Counted from the first letter of the stretch, positions 1 to 9,949 are shown. The stretch is DNA of 12,169 nucleotides from Euperipatoides rowelli (GCA_003024985.2 PXIH01S0005781.1), one strand, 5' to 3'. Made by a program: numbers and translations. Notes: generated by a model from the letters alone, not told the origin.

Positions 1-133
1 CATTTCAACCATTTAAAATTTTATTTATTTTTTAAATTTGTAAAATAATAAATTGCTGATTTTATATTGATACAGTATACTGTAGTTTCTGAATGTGTTT
101 GTTTGTTTTTAATGACTATTTTATCTATTTCAG
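1..133 (+). other. 3' end of upstream intron with splice acceptor
   Basis: The stretch is AT-rich and has stops in the frame of the downstream exon (TGA at 113-115). It ends in a T-rich tract and TTTCAG at 128-133, a good metazoan 3' splice site. TTAAT/TGAC around 109-116 is a plausible branch-point neighbourhood, 17-24 nt before the junction. A perfect 14-bp palindrome, TACAGTATACTGTA, lies at 71-84 and belongs to the TACTGTA family described elsewhere in the window. Confidence 0.8.
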
Positions 134-3100
134 GCTACTGAAGAACTAAAGCGACAAACAAATGATAATAGTAATTTAGTAACAGAATTATATGAGACTA
201 AAAATCACGTCTTGCATCTGCAACAGCAAAATAAAGAAAAAGAATCAATTCTTCAATATTTGAGTGACAGTTTTTCAAAGAAATCTGAAGAATTAATTGA
301 AGTTAAAAATAGAAATCATCTATTACATGTAGATTTAGTTAAATCTTCAAATGAAGTGAAAAGGCTAATAAGGAAGGCGGAAAAGTTTGAGCATAAACAT
401 ACTTCAGATAGTAGTCCCGATGAACTTACTGAAATACAAAAAACTAACTTAGATGATCATGAAAATGAGATTGCTCTAATAAAAGAAGAACTTTTTGTGC
501 AACAGCAACTAGAAATATCAAAAATTTCACAACAGTTGCAAAAAGTCATTGATGAAAAAATGATTCTTGAAGTGGAATTAATTAATTTTAAACATAAGTC
601 CTGTGATTTAGATACTCTTGAGTCTCGGTTAGCAGCTTTAGAGAAAGAAAAAGGCCAGTTAGAAATAGAAAATCAAGAATGGAGGACCAAATATACAGAT
701 TTAGTAAAAAATAATGGTCTAGATAGGACAGATAGTTGTAATATTGATTCTGATTCAACATTACAAAAAATATCTATGGAACTTTCTGAACTAAAAATAG
801 AAAATAAGAATCTGAGAAAAGAAATGAACGAGGAAATTAATAGACTTAACAAGTTACATCTTCAAGAAATTGAAATTTTACATCAAGAAATGGAAATGGC
901 AAACAAAGTCGGGCTGGATCATTTGTCTAATCAGGCTTTAGAACTACAGACTTTATTAAAAGAGAAAAATCCCATTGTTGAGACATATGAATTTGAAGAA
1001 AGAAATTTGTTAGAAATTCAATTCTGTTTGGAAAATAATATTAAAAATTTGAAATTGATTCTTGACGAAGAAAGAAAAGAGAGAGGTGAAATGGAAGAAC
1101 ATTGTCAAGAAGTAGTAAAAGAATTTAAAGCTGCTTTAGAATCTCAAATTAATCAGAAAATTACAGAAAGTGATGTTCGGACAGAAATGGAAATAAATGC
1201 AATGTCAAGCACTGTGCTTAAAAAGGGTATGGACACGGAAAAACTCATAGAAGAATTGAAAGAACAACATGTCTTGGAGATGCAACAGCTTGAAGATCAT
1301 TTGCAGGAATTTAATGAAATCAATTGGAATAGAAAAAAGAAAGAAATGGCATTGGAGTTCGAAGAAAAATTGAACCAAAACAGTGTAGAATTGGAGTACA
1401 CCTATTTGCAAAGATTAGAATCAATTAAAGCTCAGAAGGATAGAGAATTTGTAGAAGAACTGCAAAAGGTTCGAAATGAGTTATCAGAATTACATGACAG
1501 GGAAATGGAAACTCAAAGGAATAAGTTAATGGAAAATATTATTCATCATGTTGGTGAAGAATTAAATTCAGAGACTAGTAAATTTATTAATCAATTAATT
1601 CAGCAAAATCAGGAACTTGGCGATGCCAAAAAAACTTTGTTAGAACAGCTTGATGGTATCCATCACAAACAGGATGAATTGCAAGAAGAGATTCTTAATC
1701 TGAGTAGTGAAAAGGACCAGCTTATAGTTGAGAATGAGAAAATCAAACATGATTTTAAAATAATTAGTGGACATAGCCATCCATCGTATGATCTCGAATT
1801 TCGAACTAAATATGAAAATGTAAAAGTTGAATATGAAGATTTATTAGCTAAGATTAAAGTTGAAAAATCATTAAAGAGTTCTGACAGGAGAGACATTGAA
1901 TGTTCAGAGAGCATAGCCTTTGTGTCTCAGGAAAGTTTAAATCCTAACTCGGATTTGAAAAGAAAGTTTTTTAATCTTTCAGAGGAATTTGAACTTTATA
2001 AAATGCAAAGTCAATCGAGGTCCATTGATTTACAAAATTCTTTAGATGTTATTCTAAAAGAAAAAAATGAACTGGAGAAAAAACTTCAAGCATTTGAAAC
2101 TTCTAATTGGGAAACAAAGTTTTTAAATCTTTCAAAGGAATTCGATCTTTATATAAATCAAAATCAGACTAGGTCTAATATGAATGATATACAATCTTCT
2201 CTAGATGCTACTTTAAAAGAAAAGAACGAACTGGAAAAAAAACTTCAAGAACTTGAGACTTCTAATTGGAAAACAAAATTTCATGAGTTATCACAGGAGT
2301 ATGAGGCTTTGAGATATCATCTTCAAGAATCACCTACTGAAAAGGATGACTTTGACACTTTACAAGATTTAAGNCCACAGTCGCTTGCTGATTGGAAAAA
2401 AAAATATGAATTATTATCCAGTGATTATTGCCAACTAAAAACACAATTAGAAATGGAACTTGCTGAGCCAAAGTCTGGTATGCATTCCTTGCTTTCTGAA
2501 ACTTGGTCTGTAGATACCCAGACTGTTTGGGAGACTACCGATATTGAAACGCAGAGTGAAGATGAAGAAGCAGTAACATGGAAAGAGTATAATGCAAAGT
2601 TCAAAGAACTCACTGAAGCTGAAAAACAGCTTAGTAATGAAATTATTATTTTAAAAGAAGACATGGCCAAATTGGAAGATGAAAATAAAGAATTAAAACA
2701 GTTACATGTAAAATATGTTTCATCAAATCAATCGGAAAGTAATGTTCCTCTTACAACTGACCTTAAAGTGAATGAAACACTTTCAGACTTGGATGTTGAT
2801 AAGGTGGATTTATTGCATGAATTAACAGAATTGCGGGTTAAAGTAAAGGAATATGAAAAATGGAAATCCAAATTTGAAGAAGTTGCTGAAGAAAAGTTGG
2901 AATTGCAGTTAGTCATTCAACAACTTGGCGAATCTAATTTGAAGATTAAGTTTGACAATTTAAGCCAAGAATATAACGAAGCCAAGGCTCAGCTTGAACA
3001 ATTAAATCAGCCCAGTTCCTTTATATGGGCTAATGATACATTAAGTTATAAACGCCTCCAGGAAGAGTATTGTGAGTTGTTAGTACAAAAAAATGAATTG

Positions 3101-4843
3101 GAAGAGAAATTATCTGAGCAGGAAATTAAGTTGTTTGCTATAGAAAAAGAGCAAGCAGAAGTAGAAATTCTAAGATGTGAACGAAATTGCTTAGAAGAAA
3201 AACTATTTAATCAAGTTAATTTATTTGAACAGGAAAAACTTGAACTACAGCAAAGTAACACTGATTTACAAATTAATTATGAGTCTCTGCTTATATTTAA
3301 AGAAAACATGGAAAAAGAATTTCAAACTCAACATGATAAGTACGAAAAGATGCTTNCTGAAGCTAGGATACTAGTTCTGGAAACTCATGGAAAAGAAAAG
3401 ATTGAGGTTGAAAAAATTATTTTAGATTTCGGAGCTACGGAAAAAGAAATCAATATTTTAAAAGATCATCTGAGATCAGAAAAATTACAAAAAGATATAC
3501 TTAATTCCAAGGTAAATATCTTGAGTCAGGAAAATATCAGTTATATTCAGCGACATAAAGAATTAAATGTTGAATTATTGAATTTTCATGAAAAATTGGA
3601 AAATGCATGGAAGGAACAAGAAGATTTTCTCAAAAAATTATCGGCTGCTCGTAAAGAGATTTCTTCTAATAAACATAAATATGAGACTGAACTTAACTTA
3701 CTTAGAGAAAAATTATTAGCTGATAGAGTTTCAGAAGAAGAAATGCAGAATATTAAGGTTGAAAGAGTTGCTTTATTAGGGACATTTGCTAAAGAAGAGG
3801 GTAAAAGTCAAGATAATGTAGAAAAGTTGCTTGAAAAAATAAAGTATTTGAAAGAGGAACTGGAAAGTAAAAACAATGATTTATGCATAGAAAATAATAG
3901 ATTAAAAGATGCTTTAAATATGGAAAGATGGGTTGTTAATGAAATTAAAGAATGTTTAGCAACTATTGGATTTGATAGTCTTATAGATGTTGTTCAAAAT
4001 GTAAAAAATCTTATTAAAACAAAAAGTGAATTAGAAAAAGAAAATTGTGAACTTGCAGTGGAAATAAGTAATTTAGAAATGATATTAAAAGATTTACAAG
4101 ATAAGATTATTACATCTAATTTGGTATCTGCTGAAGTTCAAGAAATGTTTGGTCATCATTTAACTACCTTACAGAAACAGCGTGATGGACTTCAAATGGA
4201 AATTGATAGCTGGAAACAAATGCAAAAACAAGAAGTAAATATTATTAGTGAAAAAATGACATTGGAAAATGCTTTTAAAAAAGAACTAGATTTAAAAAAT
4301 ATAGCCTTGCAAGAAAAAAGTAACCTTGAACTTGTATTGGCTCATCAGCAAGGAAAATCTGAACAATTACTCCAAGAACTTAGGCATATGACAGAATTGT
4401 TGCAAGAAAAAGATCAATCTGAAAAAAAATTATTACTTTGTAAATGTTTTCTTGAACAGGATTTGAAAAATGCTGAACAAAAATTACAAGAACAAGAAAA
4501 TATACTCTATGAAAAATTACAGCTAGCAATGGAACTGCGAAGACGGGACCTAAATCTTCACAAAAGAGAGGTCGAGGCTAGGGAAAAGCAAATTGAATTT
4601 CGAAATTGTGAAAATACATTAAAATTTCAACATCAGGAAGAAGTAAAACAGATGCAATTTAGTTTGGAACAAGAGAATTCAAATCATATTGATCAAATAA
4701 AGATTGAAGTTGAAATAAAGCATGCAGCTGCCATAGCTAGATTACGCTGGGAAGTAGAACAGGATTTTGCTTTGAGAGAGTCACAGTTATTTGAAAAGCA
4801 TGCTGCCGATGTGTCCTCCCTCCAGATAAAGCATAAAGAACAG
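134..4843 (+). CDS. Internal exon of a giant coiled-coil protein (partial gene)
   Basis: One uninterrupted reading frame runs from the residue after a TTTCAG acceptor to a CAG|GTGAAA donor. It is 4,710 bp, exactly 1,570 codons, with both borders between codons (phase 0-0). There is no initiator Met: the frame begins ATEELKRQTNDN and an in-frame TGA at 113-115 lies upstream of the acceptor. The protein is rich in Glu, Lys, Leu, Gln and Asn, with heptad-spaced Leu/Ile and almost no Pro or Gly, as in long coiled-coil rods. The signature W-x-x-K-[FY] recurs near exon residues 183 (WRTKY), 659 (WETKF), 712 (WKTKF), 754 (WKKKY) and 910 (WKSKF). The rod is broken around residues 780-812 by a Ser/Thr/Asp/Glu-rich hinge. 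I see no transmembrane segment, signal peptide, enzyme motif or GRIP/PACT domain. By architecture it may be a centrosomal, Golgi or kinetochore scaffold (pericentrin/AKAP9, golgin or CENP-type). That is inference, because low-complexity coiled coils mimic one another. N at 2374 and 3356 makes two residues unknown. Confidence 0.9.
1964..2290 (+). repeat. Tandem intragenic repeat encoding 51-53-residue coiled-coil units
   Basis: Two adjacent coding units, 1964-2116 (exon residues 611-661) and 2117-2275 (662-714), share K-F-x-N-L-S-[EK]-E-F-[ED]-L-Y, then Q-S-L-D-x-x-L-K-E-K-N-E-L-E-K-K-L-Q, then E-T-S-N-W. A third unit begins at 2276 with KFHELSQEYEAL and soon diverges. Periods measured at the conserved Phe codon are 153 and 159 bp. 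Nucleotide similarity is visible as well as protein similarity, so the duplication is fairly recent compared with the weaker W-x-x-K-[FY] echoes elsewhere in the protein. Confidence 0.85.
2471..2578 (+). other. Acidic non-coiled hinge with two TQ (LC8-like) motifs
   Basis: Exon residues ~780-814 interrupt the heptads with Pro, Gly, Trp and clustered Ser/Thr/Asp/Glu. The hinge contains S-V-D-T-Q-T-V (TQT codons 2516-2524, residues 795-797) and, 11 residues on, D-I-E-T-Q-S-E (TQS at 2549-2557). Dynein light chain LC8 (DYNLL) is known to bind disordered segments centred on TQT or close variants, often in tandem and next to coiled coils. The motif is visible; binding is inferred. Confidence 0.45.
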
Positions 4844-4849
4844 GTGAAA
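4844..4849 (+). other. 5' splice donor (CAG|GTGAAA)
   Basis: The exon ends with the codon CAG at 4841-4843, followed by GTGAAA, a reasonable U1 site. The coiled-coil character stops exactly here: read-through would add only VKCHSLSYWVYS before a TAA at 4880-4882. The abrupt change to hydrophobic/aromatic residues supports splicing over termination. A retained-intron or short isoform cannot be excluded; an AATAAA occurs at 5119-5124. Confidence 0.8.
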
Positions 4850-5806
4850 TGTCATTCATTGTCTTATTGGGTTTATTCGTAATTATTTTAATTTTAAAAA
4901 TACACACAAAAGTTGGGCTTATTTTTTATATTTAAAAAAAAAAACTTTAACTATTGAGTGACATGACTTAAATTTTTGGTATATTGTGATCTCAACATAA
5001 AACAAAGACAAAATTAAAATAAGCACTCCATTTATTTCTAGAAAAGTCTCATTTATGTTATTTAAAATGTTTATCATTTTGCAATAATTGTGTTTTATTT
5101 CCGTTCTGAACATTTAATAATAAAGAGAGAAAAAAATATTGATATTGGATAGACCATTTTCTTTATAGGAGTACATTAAGTTAAACCCAAATAATTATGT
5201 TTTTAGCTATTGAATAATTTGAAATACGGTTCAGTAAAATATTTTTCTGTATTTGAAATTTTGTGATTAGATTTTCAAATGTTTGGTTTAAAATCAGTTA
5301 ATAACTGGTTAAACATGGCCAATTTATTTTTCTTATACTTTCTACTTGGCAGCACAATTCTTGCTTTTCATTCATAAAAAAGTAATTGAAAACAGTTTTT
5401 TACTTCACAGTAACCTAATAATTGTTAAAGAATATACTGTAAGTCAAATAAGGTTAATTTCTTTATCCTGTTTTGTTATGAAACAATTTCTTCCATAACT
5501 TAATTATGAAAAGTCTATTGAAATGTGTGTCCCCACCCCCCATTAGTAATTTAAAATTGTCTATTTAATATCTAATTATTGAAGAAATAATAATTAAAAT
5601 TTGATTATACTGTAGCCTACTTTATAATTACTTTTTTTAATACATTATTGAAGAACTTTCTGAATTAAAATAATTAATTTGAAAATTATACAGAATATAA
5701 ATTTTTAATTTTCTATTTTTTTTAAATAGATATTTAGATAAACTACTTTTTATTGTATGATAGAATGGAATAATAACAATTTTAACTATTAGAATTTTAG
5801 CTAAGA
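4844..5806. other. Intron sequence, no gene seen
   Basis: AT-rich non-coding DNA after the donor. I find no open frame of note, RNA gene or repeat array. The only oddities are a short C-run near 5530-5540 and TACTGTA 7-mers at 5435 and 5608. The simplest reading is the first part of the intron that follows the giant exon. Confidence 0.7.
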
Positions 5807-6136
5807 CCACAACTTAGTTTTTTTGCATGTAATATTAAATAATTTTTTATTGATAATGTTGCTATTGATGACCAATTATAATTTCTGCCTTGGATGGCAT
5901 TTTCAAGGTATATTATTACTTATGCATTTGTTGTAGGAGTGATCTTCACTTCTACAACAATGTACAAGTACTAATATACCTTGAAAACGCCATCCAAGGG
6001 AGAATCATCCTGCAACAATGTACAAATAATAATATACCTTGAAAGCGCCATCCAAGGCAAAAATTATAATCGTCATCAATACCATCATCATCAATAAAAA
6101 ATCATTTAATATTACATGCAAAAAACGGAGTTGTGG
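5807..6136. repeat. Foldback (hairpin) element, ~330 bp, MITE-like
   Basis: The left arm 5807-5942 is the imperfect reverse complement of 5946-6136. The outer ends pair as CCACAAC (5807-5813) with GTTGTGG (6130-6136), followed inward by GCATGTAATATTAAAT with ATTTAATATTACATGC, then TTTTTTATTGAT with ATCAATAAAAAA, then CCTTGGATGGC with GCCATCCAAGG. The tip stem TTGTTGTAG/CTACAACAA leaves only a few loop bases near 5943-5945. There is no open frame and no convincing target-site duplication. This is a non-autonomous palindromic element or an old inverted duplication; as RNA it would form a long hairpin. Confidence 0.85.
5955..6058 (+). repeat. Two-copy direct repeat (58-bp period) in right arm of foldback
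   Basis: Copy A 5955-6000 and copy B 6013-6058 both run from CAACAATGTACAA through TAATATACCTTGAAA to GCCATCCAAGG. The single counterpart in the left arm is at about 5887-5934 on the other strand. The right arm therefore holds two units against one on the left, which fits unequal slippage or hairpin-mediated duplication after the foldback formed. Confidence 0.85.
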
Positions 6137-7205
6137 TTTTTCCTACTATACTTAATATTTGCATAAGTAGCATAGTGGATATCTTTATTAGAATTTTAAT
6201 AATAGTGTATTATATATACAGTAATTTAGTTTAAAATTGTATTAAAATTTAATGAATAAATGTTTGAATTAACTTTTTTTTTTGTTTAAAACTTTACAAA
6301 ACTTTCTTAGTACTCTTCTAGTTTAAATCTCATTGAAAGTTAATACGGTATTAGGTTTTAAATGGCTATCCAAGTTAATAGTTATAATTCATTTTAAAGA
6401 AAAATACTTATTTGTCTATCTTGAATCATCAGTTTGACATTCTAGAAATAAAAAAGAGTATTGGTTTTAATTTTGCATTTATTTATTATTTAAATTTTAT
6501 TATTTAATAAATATTGTTCAATGACTGCAGCATTTTCTAATCATCAAACCTCATCAAAATGTAAGTGTTAACAACAGTAACAAAAAATGATCAGGTATTA
6601 CTTTATGTGCTGTACAGTATATGTAAGGAATATTTAGATCCTCACATTCACACCATTCATGATCCAGATATCCTCCGCCCTCTAAAAGAAAAATTATTAT
6701 AATACATCTAATTAGATTAATTTATCATAGTCTATAGTTCTAAATATCAACAAAGCAGTTAAATTGACAATTTTTGAATACTGTACATTGATGGGGAAAA
6801 TTAACCATTAATATACTGTACAGTATATAACTAGTTACTGTATGTCCTAGCATTGGACTTCTATCATTTCACTGTACAAATGCCTTTCACATTTCTTGAA
6901 TTGCCAGCTCAGTATCACCAGCAATGGTAAATATCTATTTTTGCATAAACCTGAAGTGTATATTTGTTATAGGTTGCTATACATCTTAATTGACAAAAGA
7001 TATGTTATTTTTTTTATAGATAAAATACTATTAAAACTTTTTATGGAATACAGAAAAGTGAAAACTCAAACAATTTTAATAGAAATATCAATTCTCTGGG
7101 AATTTAAAATTACTATTTTATACTATATCTTTTGGAATTAAAAAGGGAGTCCACTCTACACCATCATTTTCAAATTCCTGTTGAATATACAGTATTGTTA
7201 ATAAT
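6137..7205. other. Non-coding intron DNA with TACTGTA-motif cluster
   Basis: I see no gene here. An open frame at 6896-7141 encodes an aromatic- and Ile-rich peptide typical of random AT-rich sequence. The notable content is the cluster of TACTGTA/TACAGTA words at 6613, 6779, 6814, 6819 and 6836, with an outlier at 7188. Confidence 0.7.
6811..6828. repeat. Perfect 18-bp palindrome ATATACTGTACAGTATAT
   Basis: The sequence is self-complementary over all 18 bases and contains overlapping TACTGTA and TACAGTA. It lies inside the densest cluster of this motif. It could be a dyad protein-binding site or a chance product of a dispersed repeat; nothing in the sequence decides between these. Confidence 0.75.
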
Positions 7206-7314
7206 GAATATATAATTTATTTTTATTTAATAATTCTTAAGAGTGCTTTTTTTTTTTTAAAGTTTTATTAAGAATTATTTCCACCACGAAGATATAACAA
7301 CTACGGTAAATTTT
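7206..7314 (+). repeat. Left terminal inverted repeat of the 1.45-kb element
   Basis: Pairs with 8554-8657. It contains a 12-13-bp T-run and ends inward with CTACGGTAAATTTT. Confidence 0.75.
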
Positions 7315-8532
7315 GTTTATAAGCACGGTATTTTTAGATCTTTCCAAGCGCCAAACTTATCAGCATTTATTACTACAATTATGCATGACAAATATTAGAA
7401 CATTATTCATTTTATTAGGCTGGATGGATCAGCTGCCTTTTTTAATATTAGTTTTAATCTTTCTTTATTTATTTAGATTTTAAAAAAAAGATGCAGATTT
7501 ATAAATAAAAATAACAAACTTAATGCCACGTACATTTTTTTTTTTAATTAAATATGTTTATTTCTGAAAACGGGTACAGAAATAAAAAAAATACAATACA
7601 TTATTTTTTATTTTATAAGATTGAGATATAAAAGAAAGAAACTACAAACATGAATTAAGCTGAGACGTGACAATCTTTAGATTATTATAGTAACTAAAAC
7701 AAATTATAATAAAATATTTTTATTCTATGAATTAAATAATTATTCCAAATCTTTTTAAAACTTTTTTTTTTAAGAATTTAGAGTCAAATTGAAATGCAGT
7801 AGCTATTTCATGTTTAATATACTCCAGATTGATGGAATTAATTTTGATAAATACAAAATCATTCCTTAGTCAAAGCTTTTAATTAGAGCAATTTTTTTTT
7901 ATTGCTATACAAGTTAGCTATTTTTCCAATTTCGCCTTGCATACATCTCACTACCTAATTGTTAAAAAATAGCTTTAATAGTAAATAATGATTGAAAACT
8001 AGTACAACCATAATCTTTTACAGCCCTCCCCATCTTTTTTTTTCATTTGGTTTTGTGAAGATAACTTTACATCTTCAATAAAGTTTAGAAGAAAATAACA
8101 TTATAAATAGTGAAAAATGAAATAGGAAAAACAAATACAAAGTTTAGATTTGAAGATTAACTTTTGCCTGTGGGATTTAAGTTTGAGTTTACAAAAATAA
8201 ATATCAGGATTTCATTCAGCCCAACCATAAACCAAACGGGGCGTTTCTGAAATAATCACGCTGATAAGCTTACTACACAGGTATTATTATTTTATTTTGG
8301 CGGGAAACTTACAATGAAGAAAATAATATGATGACCAAATTTACATATTTTATTTGAATAAAATAACTAAGTCGGAAATAAATTCTTTCATGCCTATACT
8401 TTGAATGGTATAAACTTAGATTAAGAAGAAGCTTTGAGTCTTAATATTAACAAATAATAAACTCATTATTTTAAGTGCAGACAATTAAGATAGGAACTAT
8501 TTTAAAAAGTGGTTCAACGGTGTTTGGGCAAA

Positions 8533-8570
8533 GTGAAATTTTACCGTAGTTGTAAAATTTTACCGTAGTT
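8533..8570 (+). repeat. Short tandem duplication of the inner TIR edge (19-bp period)
   Basis: AAATTTTACCGTAGTT occurs at 8535-8551 and again, with one extra A, at 8554-8570. The left TIR has a single copy, so the duplication is specific to the right end. Confidence 0.8.
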
Positions 8571-8657
8571 ATATCTCCGTGGTGAAAATAATTATTATTA
8601 AAACTTAAAAAAAAAAGCTTTTTAAGAATTATTAAATAAAAATATAACTATATATTC
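8554..8657 (-). repeat. Right terminal inverted repeat of the 1.45-kb element
   Basis: Reverse complement of 7206-7314 with a few indels in the A-run. Its inner edge AAAATTTTACCGTAGTT is duplicated once more just inside the element. Confidence 0.75.
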
Positions 8658-9090
8658 TTTGTGGACATTGAGGTATTCTTCATTTCTTGTTAGAATTTTC
8701 AATTTAGTGTGGAGGTCGTTTTTTTCTTCTATAGTAGTAACGTTGGTTTCATGCTTAGTAAGGTATATAATGGAATTATACACTGTGGGTGTGGTATGTA
8801 GAAAAAATGCTATAATAAGCAGAACGTAAGATATAAAATCACTTAATATTTCTCCTAGATCTTTCTTACTACAATGGTAATCTTCAGGGATATTAAGTTC
8901 TACATTAAAAACCCAAGAATTATATATATGATAAAAAGTGAGGGATGAGAAAACAGTAAAACCAAAAATTAAATTAAAAAAAATCGAAACATCGGAAATC
9001 TCTTACCATGATTTCCACAATCTTTAAAGGCGTGTAACGTTGAAAAAGTTGATAAAATTGAATAAAAATATGAATTACTATATTACAACA
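8658..9090. other. Spacer, no feature seen
   Basis: AT-rich sequence between the 1.45-kb element and the palindrome. I find no coding frame, RNA gene or clear repeat. Confidence 0.6.
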
Positions 9091-9456
9091 CATTAAGAAG
9101 ATAAAAAGTTAAAATAGGATTAACTTTGTCGAGTTAGAAACATTTAAAGTTGGTTTAATTTGTGTTACGAATAAACTTTCGGCTACGAGTCACTTTTTAT
9201 TGTGATGAATTTGTGCAAGTATGGTGAAGTTACCATGAGTTATGACGTGATGATTGGATGAGATGAATATTAATTTTTGAATGGGGGTGATAGGTCATGT
9301 GTTCACTTCTGTTATGCCTACATAGGCTGTCTGTGGGCATGCACACTGAAAATGCTATATGATTTAAGAAGGGTCTGTGACGGATGAATTATGAAATTTC
9401 TCTAATTTTTTAAAAAAATCTTTGAATGTCAATGGGGCAGGGCATATTATTTGAAA

Positions 9457-9461
9457 ATTAA
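9457..9461 (+). repeat. Target-site duplication ATTAA (left)
   Basis: Matches 9945-9949 and is present once in the empty site of the right palindrome arm. Confidence 0.85.
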
Positions 9462-9944
9462 CAGGGATTGAGAAATATTGTTACAACCACTAGTCCAGTG
9501 GGCTAGTGGTTTATAAACTGCACTAGCCCAAAATTGTTTTTACTAGCCCATCAATAGTCAAAAAAAATTTTAACTAGCCCACCACGGATATTGATTTTAC
9601 AAAATAAAAATGAAGAATATAAGCTCCTATAGTAGCTAACCTTCTAATTTCTTAATTAAATGGCATCTAAAACTAAATTTGTTGAATTAATTTACTTTTA
9701 TTAAACTGTATTAGGGTAAACTACTAAACAATTTGCTTTTTGTCTGATGAATGTTTATGTCCATCAATATGTCTTGATCCTGGTCCACTGTACAACCATG
9801 TTAAAATATTTTAATTTTTTTCTATTAAAAAAAAAAAACTAATTGAGACCTAGCCATGCTGGACTAGTTGTACTGTAGCTACACTAGCCCAGATGCAAAA
9901 GCAACTAGTCCCGGGCATCCGGACTAGCGATTTTTCAAGCCCTG
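9462..9944. mobile_element. 483-bp hAT-like MITE inserted in the left palindrome arm
   Basis: The insert begins CAGGGATTGAGAAAT and its reverse-complemented end reads CAGGGCTTGAAAAAT, so it has imperfect terminal inverted repeats with the CAGGG start common in hAT-superfamily elements. ATTAA flanks it on both sides (9457-9461, 9945-9949). The same locus in the right arm reads GAAAATTAAGGATG with one ATTAA, an internal empty site proving insertion. Each end has a subterminal hairpin with a 9-nt loop: AACCACTAG/CTAGTGGTT (9485-9511) and CTAGTCC/GGACTAG (9905-9927). ACTAGCCC-type words recur in both orientations inside and may be transposase-binding repeats. It encodes no protein. The 5-bp duplication is shorter than the classic 8 bp of hAT, so the family call is tentative. 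Confidence 0.85.
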
Positions 9945-9949
9945 ATTAA
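9945..9949 (+). repeat. Target-site duplication ATTAA (right)
   Basis: Second copy of the 5-bp duplication flanking the CAGGG-ended insert. Confidence 0.85.

Larger units (their letters stand above)
7206..8657. mobile_element. Non-autonomous DNA element with ~105-bp terminal inverted repeats
   Basis: 7206-7314 and 8554-8657 are inverted copies: outer GAATATATA / TATATATTC, then TTTATTTAATAATTCTTAA, a T-run (A-run on the right), TTCCACCACG/CGTGGTGAA, GATATAAC/GTTATATC and CTACGGTAAA/TTTACCGTAG at the inner edge. Similarity is roughly 85% by eye, with small indels. The ~1.24-kb interior has stops in all frames and no recognisable transposase, so any mobility would be borrowed. I could not find a matching target-site duplication at the outer edges, so the superfamily is unassigned. 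Two independent fragments are less likely given the colinear repeats. Confidence 0.75.

Noticed and set aside
1205-2916. Short minus-strand open frames opposite the giant exon
   Set aside because: Antisense shadows of a biased coding strand; Ser/Phe/Leu-rich with no independent support.
134-4843. Firm naming as pericentrin, AKAP9, a golgin or CENP-E/F
   Set aside because: No diagnostic domain lies in this exon; coiled-coil composition alone does not identify the family.
4844-5124. Gene end by read-through to TAA at 4880-4882 with AATAAA at 5119-5124
   Set aside because: The coiled-coil pattern stops precisely at a good donor site and AATAAA is common in AT-rich DNA. Kept only as a possible minor isoform.
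6896-7141. 81-codon open frame on the plus strand
   Set aside because: Aromatic- and Ile/Leu/Tyr-rich composition typical of translated AT-rich DNA; no motif, no splice context, no partner frame.
7500-7800. T-runs and A-runs as retroelement poly(A) tails
   Set aside because: Runs of 8-13 A or T are scattered through all non-coding DNA here, with no retroelement body or flanking duplication next to them.
8240-8272. Possible inner inverted match between CTTATCAGC near 7358 and GCTGATAAG near 8261 as an extension of the TIRs
   Set aside because: Only about 9 bp match and it is not colinear with the TIR edges; likely chance.
9457-9949. piggyBac or Kolobok reading of the insert (TTAA target)
   Set aside because: TTAA is contained in the duplication, but the full duplicated string is ATTAA and the CAGGG ends are symmetric only if the 5-bp duplication is used.
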